Positions 56,424-64,000 of a stretch of DNA of 64,000 bases are shown piece by piece. The stretch spans positions 258,190 to 322,189 of the forward strand of contig NCGJ01000010.1 of the NCBI GenBank assembly GCA_002281555.1, given 5' to 3'. The notes under the pieces are model-generated. The model saw only the letters and a program-made list of their open reading frames with translations, searched no databases and was not told where the DNA came from. The DNA comes from Hydrogenophilales bacterium 28-61-23. Its GTDB lineage: Bacteria; Pseudomonadota; Gammaproteobacteria; Burkholderiales; Thiobacillaceae. The position numbers were made by a program, and so were the translations under genes. Position 1 is the first letter of the stretch, and the number at the start of each line of letters is the position of its first letter.

Positions 56424-58799
56424 TTACGGTCGCCAGCGTTTCAGCAGCAAGGCGTTGCCGACCACCGAAACCGATGACAGCGCCATCGCCGCGCCGGCGA
56501 TGACCGGGTTGAGCAGGCCGGCCGCGGCCAGTGGCAGGGCGAGGATGTTGTAGAAAAAGGCGAGGAACAGGTTCTGGCGGATTTTGCGCATGACCGCGCG
56601 GGATAGTTCGACGGCATCGGCAATGCCGTCGAGGTCGGAGCGCATCAGCGTGATGTCGGCCGCTTCCAGCGCGATGTCGGAACCGGACGCCATGCCGAAG
56701 CTGACGTCAGCGCTGGCCAGCGCGGGGGCGTCGTTGATGCCGTCGCCGGCCATGCCGACCACGCGTCCGCCGGTTTTCAACGCGCTGACGGCGGCGGCCT
56801 TGTCTTGCGGTTTGATCCGCGCGCGCCAGTCCTGGATGCCGGCTTGCTCGGCGATGGCCCTGGCCGCGTCGGGATGATCGCCGCTCAGCATGATGCATTC
56901 GATGCCCAGCGCTTGCAGGCGCGCGATGGCTTGTTTCGAGGTGGGGCGCAGGCGGTCGGTGAAGGCGAGACGGCCCAGCGTTGCCACTGCATCGGCCAGC
57001 ACGACCCAGGTTGCGGCGGTATGCGCGCCGGATGTCGATGTTGCGTCGCCTTGCAGCCATTCCGGCGTGCCCAGCCGCAGCGCGCGCCCTTCGACCACGC
57101 CGGTGACGCCGTGGCCGCCGATGGTTTCGAAAGCGGTTACGTTCGGCAGCGTGATGTTGCGAGCGTGCGCCGTTTCCAGCATGGCGACGGCGAGCGGATG
57201 CGTGCTGCCCTGTTCCAGCGCGGCGCTCAGGCGCAGCAGTTCGTTTTCGGCGATGCCCGGTGACGGTTCCAGCGCCGCCAGCGTCATGCGGCCTTCGGTC
57301 AAGGTGCCGGTTTTGTCCAGTGCCAGCAGCGAAAGTTTTTCCGCGCGCTCCAGGGCTTCGGCCGAGCGCACCAGGATGCCCAGTTGCGCGCCGCGACCGA
57401 GGCCGACCATCACCGCGGCCGGCGTCGCCAGACCCAGGGCGCACGGGCAGGCGATGACCAGCACGGCGATGGCCGGAATCAGGCTTAGCGTGAAATTGGC
57501 TGTGGCCAGCCACCAGCCCAGGAAGGTGAGTGCGGCTATGCCGATGACGGCGGGGACGAAGATGCCGGAGATACGGTCGGCCAGTTTCTGGATCGGCGCT
57601 TTGGAGCCTTGCGCGGCTTCGGTCAGGCGCACGATTTCCATCAATTGCGTTTGCGCGCCGACGCTGGTCGCGCGAACCCGCAACGTGCCGTCCAGATTCT
57701 GGCTGCCGGCATGGACGCGGTCGCCGGTCTGTTTGCCGACTGGCAGGCTTTCGCCGGTGAGCAGGCTTTCGTCCAGCGTGGATGCGCCGTCGATGACCAG
57801 GCCGTCGACCGGGAGCCGCTCGCCGGCGCGGATGCGCACTATGTCGCCGACGCGCAGTCGTGCGGTTTCGATTTCCACCGCTTCGATCTTGCCGGCCTCG
57901 CCGTTACGCTCGATCCAGGCGCTGCGCGGTTGCAGGCCGATCAATTGTTCGATGGCGGCGGAAGTATGCGATTTGGCCCGGGTTTCCAGCAGTTTGCCAA
58001 GCCGAACCAGTGTCACGACTGCGGCGCTGGCTTCGAAATAAACATGGTTGCCGAGTGCGAACAAGACGACCGCAACGCTGAAGAAATAGGCGGCGCTGGT
58101 GCCCAAAACGACCAGTACATCCATATTCGCGCCGCCACCGCGCAGACTGTTCCAGGCCCCGGTGTAGAAGCGCCGGCCGGCCCAGAACTGCACCGGCGTG
58201 GCGAGCAGCCATTGCAGCCAGTTCGGCATCCAGACAACTTCATGCGCGCCGGCCAGCATCGGGATCATCTGCGCCAGCAAGGGCAGCGTGAACAGCGCGG
58301 AAATCAGGAAGATGCGCAATTCGCTTCGATATTCCGCCGCCTTGCGCGCCTTGGTTTCGGCCCGGCTGGCCTCGGTGATGGGCGTGGCGGCAAAGCCGGC
58401 TTTCGCGACCGCCGCCAACGCGGCGTCCGGATTGGCGAGACCGGGCGTGTAGCGCAGTCGCGCCGTTTCCGCGGCCAGGTTGACGCGCGCTTCGACGCCG
58501 GGCAAACGATTCAGCACCTGCTCCAGGCGGGTCGAACAGGCCGCGCAGGTCATGCCGGAAATGGAGAGGTCGAGTGTTTGCTCCGGCACGCTGAAGCCGG
58601 TTTTTCTGATTTGTTCGTGGATGGCGGCGGGTTGGATCAGGCTCGGGTCGAATTCGATATGCGCGGTTTCCGTGGCCAGATTGACCCGCGCGCTGACGCT
58701 TTCGAGCCGATTCAAATTCTTTTCGAGCCGGCTCGAACAGGCCGCGCAGGTCATGCCGGCAATAGGGAGTTCAATGATCTGGGTCGCCGCGGAGCTCAT
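56424..58799 (-). CDS. copA: Copper-translocating P-type ATPase
   Basis: The 791-residue pump has two N-terminal heavy-metal domains, each with GMTCAACS (near residues 14 and 82), eight predicted membrane helices, the CPC ion site in VIACPCALGLATPAA near residue 451, the phosphorylated Asp in DKTGT near residue 494, the HP motif in STHPLAVAM and GDGINDAPAL. Such features identify Cu(I) exporters. No copper regulator or chaperone gene is adjacent, and no CueR-type operator was seen upstream. Confidence 0.93.
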   Translation of the reverse strand: MSSAATQIIELPIAGMTCAACSSRLEKNLNRLESVSARVNLATETAHIEFDPSLIQPAAIHEQIRKTGFSVPEQTLDLSISGMTCAACSTRLEQVLNRLPGVEARVNLAAETARLRYTPGLANPDAALAAVAKAGFAATPITEASRAETKARKAAEYRSELRIFLISALFTLPLLAQMIPMLAGAHEVVWMPNWLQWLLATPVQFWAGRRFYTGAWNSLRGGGANMDVLVVLGTSAAYFFSVAVVLFALGNHVYFEASAAVVTLVRLGKLLETRAKSHTSAAIEQLIGLQPRSAWIERNGEAGKIEAVEIETARLRVGDIVRIRAGERLPVDGLVIDGASTLDESLLTGESLPVGKQTGDRVHAGSQNLDGTLRVRATSVGAQTQLMEIVRLTEAAQGSKAPIQKLADRISGIFVPAVIGIAALTFLGWWLATANFTLSLIPAIAVLVIACPCALGLATPAAVMVGLGRGAQLGILVRSAEALERAEKLSLLALDKTGTLTEGRMTLAALEPSPGIAENELLRLSAALEQGSTHPLAVAMLETAHARNITLPNVTAFETIGGHGVTGVVEGRALRLGTPEWLQGDATSTSGAHTAATWVVLADAVATLGRLAFTDRLRPTSKQAIARLQALGIECIMLSGDHPDAARAIAEQAGIQDWRARIKPQDKAAAVSALKTGGRVVGMAGDGINDAPALASADVSFGMASGSDIALEAADITLMRSDLDGIADAVELSRAVMRKIRQNLFLAFFYNILALPLAAAGLLNPVIAGAAMALSSVSVVGNALLLKRWRP

Positions 58800-58850
58800 G
58801 GTGGGTCAAGGTACTCGTATCGAAGCGCGGGGCCAAGCAGCGCGTGTTTC

Positions 58851-58880
58851 TTGCCCACGCCGACAGCCCTCCCGGATAAT
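58851..58880 (+). promoter_or_regulatory. Putative promoter of the peroxiredoxin gene
   Basis: TTGCCC at 58851-58856 and GATAAT at 58875-58880 with an 18-base spacer would start transcription about 17 bases before the ATG at 58904. The match is moderate. Confidence 0.4.
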
Positions 58881-58903
58881 GGCCGCGTCCAATTACTCTT
58901 GAG

Positions 58904-59365
58904 ATGTCGATGGAACAGCAAACCGCGCCGGATTTCGAACTACCCGCCACCGGCGGGATAACTTTCAAACTGAGCGATTTCAAAGGGCGTGGTGTCGTTC
59001 TCTACTTTTATCCCAAGGACGACACGTCCGGTTGCACCACCGAAGGCCAGGATTTCAGCGCGCGGCACGCGGAGTTTCAGTCGCTCGGTTGGGAAGTGTT
59101 CGGGATTTCACGCGATAGCTTGAAGGCGCACGAGAACTTCAAGGCCAAGTTTGCTTTCCCGTTTCAGTTGCTGGCCGATGTCGACGAAAAAGCGTGTGAG
59201 TTGTACGGCGTCATGAAACTGAAAAATATGTATGGCAAACAGGTGCGGGGCATAGAGCGCAGCACTTTTGCCATTACGCCCGACGGCCAGATTGCGCGAG
59301 TCTGGCGCGGTGTGAAAGTGCCCGAACATGCCCAGGAAGTTCTGGCCTTCGTTCGTTCCCTGTAA
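58904..59365 (+). CDS. bcp: Thioredoxin-dependent peroxiredoxin (BCP/PrxQ type)
   Basis: The 153-residue product has APDFELPATGG, YFYPKDDTSGCTTEGQDFS with the peroxidatic Cys, and an active-site Arg near the C-terminus. The residue five after the peroxidatic Cys, which is Cys in E. coli BCP, is not a cysteine here (CTTEGQDF), so no resolving cysteine is at that site. It reduces hydroperoxides. An ATG two codons later is an alternative start. It precedes the PhoH gene by 23 bases. Confidence 0.93.
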   Translation: MSMEQQTAPDFELPATGGITFKLSDFKGRGVVLYFYPKDDTSGCTTEGQDFSARHAEFQSLGWEVFGISRDSLKAHENFKAKFAFPFQLLADVDEKACELYGVMKLKNMYGKQVRGIERSTFAITPDGQIARVWRGVKVPEHAQEVLAFVRSL

Positions 59366-59388
59366 CTCTTCCTCGGAGAAATTACCCA

Positions 59389-60792
59389 ATGGCGCGCAAA
59401 TCCAGCAAGAAGCCGACCAAGCTGTTTGTTCTCGATACCAACGTCATGTTGCACGACCCAACCTGCTTGTACCGCTTCCAGGAACACGACATCTATCTGC
59501 CGATGGCGACCCTGGAGGAGCTGGATCACAACAAGAAAGGCATGACCGAAGTGGCGCGCAATGCGCGTCAGGTCACTCGTTTCCTGGATGAAATCGTCAG
59601 TTCTTCGGAAATGCATATTCAGGATGGCGCGCCGCTGTCCGAGCACAGCCACAAGGCCGCGACCGGCCGACTGTTTCTGCAGACGCATCCCATCACCAGC
59701 GATGTCACTTCGATCCTGCCATTCAGCAAGGTCGACAATCAGATTCTCGGTGTGGTGGCTTTTCTCAAGCAGCAGCAGCCGGAACGCCAGGTCATTCTGG
59801 TCTCCAAAGACATCAACATGCGCATCAAGGCGCGTGCCCTGGAGATTCCAGCCGAGGATTACTTCAACGACAAGGTGTTGGAAGACACCGATCTGCTCTA
59901 CTCCGGTGTCATGGAATTGCCGGCCGATTTCTGGGACAAACACGCTAAGGGCATGGAGTCGTGGCAGCGCGACGGGCGTTCCTACTATCGCGTCACCGGG
60001 CCGCTATGCGATTCGCTCCTGGTCAATCAATTCGTCTGGCAGGAAGGCCCGAATCCGTTCCAGGCCAAGGTCATCGAGCTTGCCGGCAACACCGCGACAC
60101 TGGAAACCGTGAAGGATTACAGCCACCAGAAGAACAATGTCTGGGGCATTACCGCGCGCAACCGGGAACAGAATTTCGCCCTCAATGTGCTGATGGATCC
60201 GGAAATCGACTTCGTTTCCCTGCTGGGCCAGGCCGGTACCGGCAAAACCTTGCTGACTTTGGCCGCCGGCCTGACCCAGATTCTGGAAGCCAAGACCTAC
60301 AGCGAAATCATCATGACCCGCGTCACCGTGCCGGTGGGCGAGGATATCGGCTTCCTGCCTGGTACCGAGGAAGAAAAGATGACGCCCTGGATGGGCGCGC
60401 TGGAGGACAACCTCGATGTGCTCAACAAGACCGACGAGGATGCGGGCGAGTGGGGCAGGGCGGCGACGCAGGATCTGATCCGCTCGCGCATCAAGGTGAA
60501 ATCGCTCAACTTCATGCGCGGACGCACTTTCATCAACAAGTTTCTGATCATCGACGAGGCGCAGAACCTGACCTCGAAGCAGATGAAAACCCTGATCACG
60601 CGTGCCGGTCCCGGCACCAAGGTGGTTTGTCTGGGCAATATCGCGCAGATCGATACGCCTTATCTGACCGAGGGCAGTTCCGGTATTACCTATGTCGTCG
60701 ATCGCTTCAAGGGCTGGGAGCATGGCGGCCATATCACGCTGGCGCGCGGTGAACGTTCGAGATTGGCGGATTACGCAGCGGGGATTTTGTAG
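59389..60792 (+). CDS. PIN-PhoH fusion protein
   Basis: The 467-residue product joins an N-terminal PIN nuclease domain (FVLDTNVMLHDP, LEELDHNKKG and an acidic later block; near residues 10-140) to a C-terminal PhoH ATPase (Walker A GQAGTGKTLL near residue 280, Walker B LIIDEAQNL). PhoH2 proteins of this plan have been reported to unwind and cut RNA. It may form a two-gene unit with bcp. GGAG lies upstream of the ATG. Confidence 0.92.
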   Translation: MARKSSKKPTKLFVLDTNVMLHDPTCLYRFQEHDIYLPMATLEELDHNKKGMTEVARNARQVTRFLDEIVSSSEMHIQDGAPLSEHSHKAATGRLFLQTHPITSDVTSILPFSKVDNQILGVVAFLKQQQPERQVILVSKDINMRIKARALEIPAEDYFNDKVLEDTDLLYSGVMELPADFWDKHAKGMESWQRDGRSYYRVTGPLCDSLLVNQFVWQEGPNPFQAKVIELAGNTATLETVKDYSHQKNNVWGITARNREQNFALNVLMDPEIDFVSLLGQAGTGKTLLTLAAGLTQILEAKTYSEIIMTRVTVPVGEDIGFLPGTEEEKMTPWMGALEDNLDVLNKTDEDAGEWGRAATQDLIRSRIKVKSLNFMRGRTFINKFLIIDEAQNLTSKQMKTLITRAGPGTKVVCLGNIAQIDTPYLTEGSSGITYVVDRFKGWEHGGHITLARGERSRLADYAAGIL

Positions 60793-60865
60793 TTATCCGG
60801 TTTTTCTCAAGATTCACCCGTTTTTTCCGTTAAGCAACTAGAAGTTTGCTTGAGATAAGTGCCGT

Positions 60866-60888
60866 ATCCCTCGGATAATGCGAGGGAT
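60866..60888. other. Hairpin between the PIN-PhoH gene and the EPS operon
   Basis: ATCCCTCG and CGAGGGAT form a perfect 8-bp stem around a 7-base loop. No T-run follows, so it is either a weak terminator or an operator/leader structure for the EPS operon. Confidence 0.5.
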
Positions 60889-60967
60889 TCTGGATGAGTG
60901 AAACATTCCAGCCATATGGCGCGGGTACTATTAATCGTTTTTGAATTCAACACATCGAGGAATTGAA

Positions 60968-61930
60968 ATGCAAAAGATGCACCGAATTGGCCTGAGCGCC
61001 TTGACTATGGCGATCGCTCTGACACTGGCTGGCTGTGGCGACAAGAAGGAAGATAAAGACAAGGCGGCAACCCAGGTGGCGGCCAAGGTGAACGGCGACG
61101 AGATCACTGTGCATCAACTTAATTTCGAATTGTCCAAAATGGGCAATCTGAGTCCCGAACAGGCCAAGTCAGCTGCCAATCAGGTTTTGAAGTCGATGGT
61201 CGATCAGCAACTCATGGTGCAAAAAGCGGTCGAGGACAAGGTCGATCGCGATCCTCAGGTGGTGCAGACCCTGGAAGCCGCGCGCCGGCAGATTCTGGCC
61301 CAGGCGCTTATCCAGAAAGCCACCGCAAACCAGGCCAAGCCGAGTGACGCCGAGATTGCGGATTACTATGCCAAGAATCCGGCCTTGTTTGCCGAGCGTC
61401 GCATTTATCGTTTGCAGGAAATCAACGTTCAGGTCACGCCCACCAATGTTGAAGCGGTCAAGGCCCAACTGCAGCAGACCAAGAACCTGAATGACTTTGT
61501 CACCTGGCTCAAGACGCAGAATATCCCCGCCCGCGCCGGTCAATCGACCAAGGCTGCCGAGCAGTTGCCGCTTGAGCTGTTGCCGAAGTTGCATCAACTC
61601 AAAGATGGCCAGGCGATGACCTTCTCCGTTCCCGGCGCGCTGAATATCCTGATTCTTGGCGGTTCCCAGTCGCAGCCGCTGACTCAAGAGAAGGCCAAGC
61701 CGATGATCGAACGCTATCTTGAGAATGCGAAAAAACGCGCCACGGCTGAAGCGGAGTTGAAGAAACTCAAGGAAAAAGCCAAGGTCGAGTATCTCGGTGA
61801 ATATACCGAAGCCGGCAAGGAAGCGCCCGCGCCACAAGCCGCTCCTACTCCCGCCGCTCCCGCCGCCGCGCAACCCCCGGCTGGCGTCGACGCCAGCGCG
61901 ATGGAAAAAGGCGTCAGCGGACTGAAGTAA
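60968..61930 (+). CDS. EpsD-like peptidyl-prolyl isomerase lipoprotein
   Basis: The 320-residue product has a lipoprotein signal ending LTLAGC (Cys23), a SurA-N-like chaperone region (VNGDEITVHQLNFEL, MVDQQLMVQKAVE) and a parvulin-like part (EIADYYAKNPALFAERRIYRLQEI) followed by an Ala/Pro-rich tail. It fits the EpsD family of foldases found in PEP-CTERM-associated exopolysaccharide operons. It probably helps outer-membrane or periplasmic EPS components fold. GAGGAA before the ATG at 60968 fixes the start. It opens the operon that runs to the window end. Confidence 0.85.
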   Translation: MQKMHRIGLSALTMAIALTLAGCGDKKEDKDKAATQVAAKVNGDEITVHQLNFELSKMGNLSPEQAKSAANQVLKSMVDQQLMVQKAVEDKVDRDPQVVQTLEAARRQILAQALIQKATANQAKPSDAEIADYYAKNPALFAERRIYRLQEINVQVTPTNVEAVKAQLQQTKNLNDFVTWLKTQNIPARAGQSTKAAEQLPLELLPKLHQLKDGQAMTFSVPGALNILILGGSQSQPLTQEKAKPMIERYLENAKKRATAEAELKKLKEKAKVEYLGEYTEAGKEAPAPQAAPTPAAPAAAQPPAGVDASAMEKGVSGLK

Positions 61931-61965
61931 TTTCCGTTGATGCGCATAGTCCGCAGAGGCCCCGC

Positions 61966-62646
61966 TTGAATCTTTTAGGTTGGCAAATCAACGAGCAGAC
62001 GATGGCTCGCATCCTGCCATTCGCCCTGTATATGGCCTTTCTGGTAATTGAGGGCGTGGTGGCGGATGCCGTGCCGGGCCTGGATGTGCGCTGGCTTTAT
62101 CCCGTGAAGATCGCCGTGGTCGTCGCGGCGCTTTGGTATTACCGAGCTGGCTACATCGAATTGTTTGCGCGCCCGAATTTGTTTTGGGCCGGGCTGATTG
62201 CGCCGTTGCTGGGCGTCGTCGTTTTCGTGTTGTGGATCAACCTGGATTACGGCTGGATGAACCTGGGTGGCGGCGCGGGTTACGATCCACGCAATTCAAC
62301 AGGGGATTTCGACTGGCCGTTATTAGTGCTGAGATTGGCGGGCGCGGCGCTGGTTGTGCCGCTGATGGAAGAATTGTTCTGGCGCTCATATTTGATGCGA
62401 TGGATACAGGAGCCTGGTTTTCTTGATCTGGCTCCAGTTCAAATCGGTCTGCGAGCGATCCTGATCAGCAGTGTATTGTTTGGCCTTGAACATAGTTTAT
62501 GGCTGGCGGGCATCGTCGCCGGACTGGCTTATGCGTGGCTGTATCGCGCTTCGGGTTCGCTTTGGCCACCCATCATTTCCCACGCAACCACGAATCTGGT
62601 TCTTGGTCTGTGGGTGTTGAGCACCGGGGCTTGGCAATTCTGGTGA
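61966..62646 (+). CDS. CPBP-type intramembrane protease, PEP-CTERM/EPS-associated
   Basis: The 226-residue multi-pass protein has the three CPBP (CAAX protease/bacteriocin-processing) motifs: MEELFWRS with the paired Glu near residues 135-136, a His in FGLEHSLW near residue 176 and SHATTN near residue 205. In PEP-CTERM genomes a member of this family lies in the exosortase/EPS cluster; its substrate is unknown. The TTG at 61966 with AGAGG upstream is my choice; ATG at 62002 is possible. Its stop shares one base with the next start (TGATG). Confidence 0.85.
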   Translation: MNLLGWQINEQTMARILPFALYMAFLVIEGVVADAVPGLDVRWLYPVKIAVVVAALWYYRAGYIELFARPNLFWAGLIAPLLGVVVFVLWINLDYGWMNLGGGAGYDPRNSTGDFDWPLLVLRLAGAALVVPLMEELFWRSYLMRWIQEPGFLDLAPVQIGLRAILISSVLFGLEHSLWLAGIVAGLAYAWLYRASGSLWPPIISHATTNLVLGLWVLSTGAWQFW

Positions 62647-63845
62647 TGCAAAGACTTTACTATCTTCGTTGTGTAATTCCGCAAGCCAGAAACTGGCTGC
62701 TTGTCGCGGGATTAATGTCTGTAGTTACAAGTGTTTCGGCCACGGAGGGCGACACCGTTCGCCCCTTTGTGACCGCCAATATGGGCTACGACAGCAATCT
62801 GTTTCGATTCGCGAGCGATGCTGAAGCCCAGGCATTCGCCGGGGAAAGCAAGATCCCATCAATTTCCTACCAGAGTTATGGCGCCGGAGTGGATGTCGAT
62901 TGGAAACAAGGACGCCAGCAGGTTAAAGCGCGCGTGTCCGGCAACAAAACCTTCTACAGCAAGTATTCCGATTTGCTTGATTACGCCGGTCGTGAAATCA
63001 ATGGCGATTGGAAATGGCAGTTGGGTAACCGTTGGTCTGGCAATCTGTCCGCTTCACAAAACCGCACCCAGTCCGCCTACAACGATACGACGAATGGTGT
63101 CATCGCCAGCAATGTGAGAACCGATAATCGGCGGACTTTTCAGCTCGATTACTGGTTGCACACCGATTGGCGCGCGCGTGCCAAATTGTCGAATTCGATT
63201 TCAAATTATTCTGCTATTAGCCAAAAAGTCCGGGACAACTCGACAACCAATGCCACTGTCGGTTTGTACCGTCTCGGCCAGTCGGTCGAGTCAGTCGGGG
63301 TCGAGGTCTCCAAAGCGGAAGGCACTTATGACACGCATTCTGTAAGTGACTATAGCGAACAGGGTGTTCGATTAATCGGTACCTGGAATTTCAGTGGAAA
63401 AACTGGTTTCTCCGGACATATGGGGTATGTACAACGGGAGCGCCCTTCCTCGGTAGTCAGGAACTTTTCGGGTCCGGAATGGAATTTGAGGGTAACTTGG
63501 ACGCCGACCGGAAAGTCCCAAGTAGAGGCGGCCTTGTTCCGTGACTTACGATCGAATGATGTGGTGGGTTCCGGCCATGAAGTGGCAGATGGGATCAAAG
63601 CTACTGTGGCTTTGCTTGTTGCACCAAAAACTCGTCTGATCACACAAGCTTCACATGACGACATCGGCTACAAGGGTGATAGCCGAAGTGACAAGCTGAC
63701 AAATCTGAGCATCTCGGCCAGTTATGAAGCTTGGCGTGGCGGCGATATTTCCGCAGGCTGGCAGCATTCCAGCCGCTCATCAACTGATACGACCGCGGAG
63801 TTCGATTCAAATAGTTTGTTCGTCTCCGCCAATCTGAGGTTCTAG
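62646..63845 (+). CDS. EpsL-like outer-membrane protein of EPS operon
   Basis: The 399-residue product has a signal peptide (core WLLVAGLMSVVTSVSA), then NMGYDSNLFRFA and repeated amphipathic strands, and ends in LRF, a C-terminal Phe typical of outer-membrane beta barrels. It resembles EpsL-type proteins of PEP-CTERM-linked exopolysaccharide operons, which may export or bind the polymer. The ATG at 62646 overlaps the previous stop. Confidence 0.82.
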   Translation: MQRLYYLRCVIPQARNWLLVAGLMSVVTSVSATEGDTVRPFVTANMGYDSNLFRFASDAEAQAFAGESKIPSISYQSYGAGVDVDWKQGRQQVKARVSGNKTFYSKYSDLLDYAGREINGDWKWQLGNRWSGNLSASQNRTQSAYNDTTNGVIASNVRTDNRRTFQLDYWLHTDWRARAKLSNSISNYSAISQKVRDNSTTNATVGLYRLGQSVESVGVEVSKAEGTYDTHSVSDYSEQGVRLIGTWNFSGKTGFSGHMGYVQRERPSSVVRNFSGPEWNLRVTWTPTGKSQVEAALFRDLRSNDVVGSGHEVADGIKATVALLVAPKTRLITQASHDDIGYKGDSRSDKLTNLSISASYEAWRGGDISAGWQHSSRSSTDTTAEFDSNSLFVSANLRF

Positions 63846-63850
63846 CTGAG

Positions 63851-64000
63851 ATGTTCAATGAAAGCACGACCCTGGCGGTACTCAACCGGTTGCTGAATCC
63901 GGTTGGTGTCCTGGCTGCTTTGTTGCTCGCCCTTTACATTCACGATGAGCCGCTCGATGGCTATTACATCGTTCTGGGCATCATTGTCTTTTTTTTGTCG
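63851..64000 (+). CDS. Start of an EPS gene, probably undecaprenyl-phosphate sugar phosphotransferase (partial)
   Basis: Only the first 50 residues are in the window. They show a short polar start and two hydrophobic segments (VGVLAALLLALYI and YYIVLGIIVFFL) with HDEPLDG between them, as in the N-terminus of polyisoprenyl-phosphate hexose-1-phosphate transferases that prime exopolysaccharide synthesis. The starting ATG follows EpsL by five bases. The catalytic domain lies beyond the window, so the call depends largely on context. Confidence 0.6.
   Translation, partial: MFNESTTLAVLNRLLNPVGVLAALLLALYIHDEPLDGYYIVLGIIVFFLS

Noticed and set aside
58800-58850. CueR-type operator for copA
   Set aside because: No dyad of the expected form (ACCTTCC...GGAAGGT) was found upstream of copA.
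60917-60932. Sigma-54 promoter before the EPS operon
   Set aside because: TGGCGCG resembles the -24 element, but the -12 element is poor (CTATT instead of TTGCW).

Overview
The window reads as chromosomal DNA of a betaproteobacterium. The strongest evidence is gene order: plsX-fabHDG-acpP-fabF-pabC-mltG-tmk-holB-pilZ-tatD; hisGDCBHAFIE-hinT-tatABC; leuC-entericidin-leuD-leuB-asd-usg; and fimV-truA-trpFBA-accD-folC-dedD-cvpA-purF-metZ are all layouts known from that class. Two PEP-CTERM proteins and the start of a PEP-CTERM-associated exopolysaccharide cluster point to an environmental, EPS-forming member, for example of Rhodocyclales or Nitrosomonadales. That finer placement is inference. No rRNA, tRNA, CRISPR array, prophage or insertion sequence was seen.

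Layout. 1-2.7 kb holds three unrelated envelope genes (a DUF5329 protein, a MipA/OmpV-like outer-membrane protein, a PAP2 phosphatase) with loose spacing. 2.7-7.6 kb (minus) holds an RsmI-like methyltransferase and maf, then a two-subunit pyruvate carboxylase (pycA-pycB), separated by an array of heptamer repeats. 7.6-18.6 kb (plus) is the yceD-rpmF-fatty-acid block followed by pabC, mltG, tmk, holB, pilZ and tatD. 18.7-29.0 kb (minus) holds amtB under a convincing sigma-54 promoter, then the his operon running into hinT and tatABC. 29.0-32.3 kb is a small accessory patch: a toxin remnant touching hisG, tag, two PEP-CTERM proteins and a frameshifted PEP-CTERM remnant. 32.4-51.3 kb (plus) is a long biosynthetic stretch: leucine, aspartate semialdehyde, FimV, tRNA pseudouridylation, tryptophan, AccD, folate, DedD, CvpA, purine and methionine. 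51.4-60.8 kb holds divergent rluC and rne, a low-molecular-weight phosphatase, a copper ATPase, a peroxiredoxin and a PIN-PhoH protein. 60.97-64.0 kb (plus) opens an exopolysaccharide operon (EpsD-like foldase, CPBP protease, EpsL-like outer-membrane protein, start of a priming glycosyl transferase) that runs off the window.

Working together. Many genes overlap by 1-4 bases (ATGA, GTGA, TTGA, TGATG), so translational coupling is widespread. The PEP-CTERM proteins at 30-32 kb are plausible surface substrates for an exosortase coupled to the EPS cluster at the right edge, although no exosortase gene lies inside the window.

Less ordinary items: an internally deleted ParE/RelE-type toxin fragment whose stop overlaps the hisG start; a frameshifted PEP-CTERM tail; one heptamer-repeat family at two loci, which supplies the pycB stop codon at one of them; a REP-like palindrome that supplies the rluC stop codon; and a 15-bp triplication that makes three in-frame trpF starts. 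I did not identify a wholly new multi-gene system. The EPS/PEP-CTERM connection and the small-element families are the best leads.
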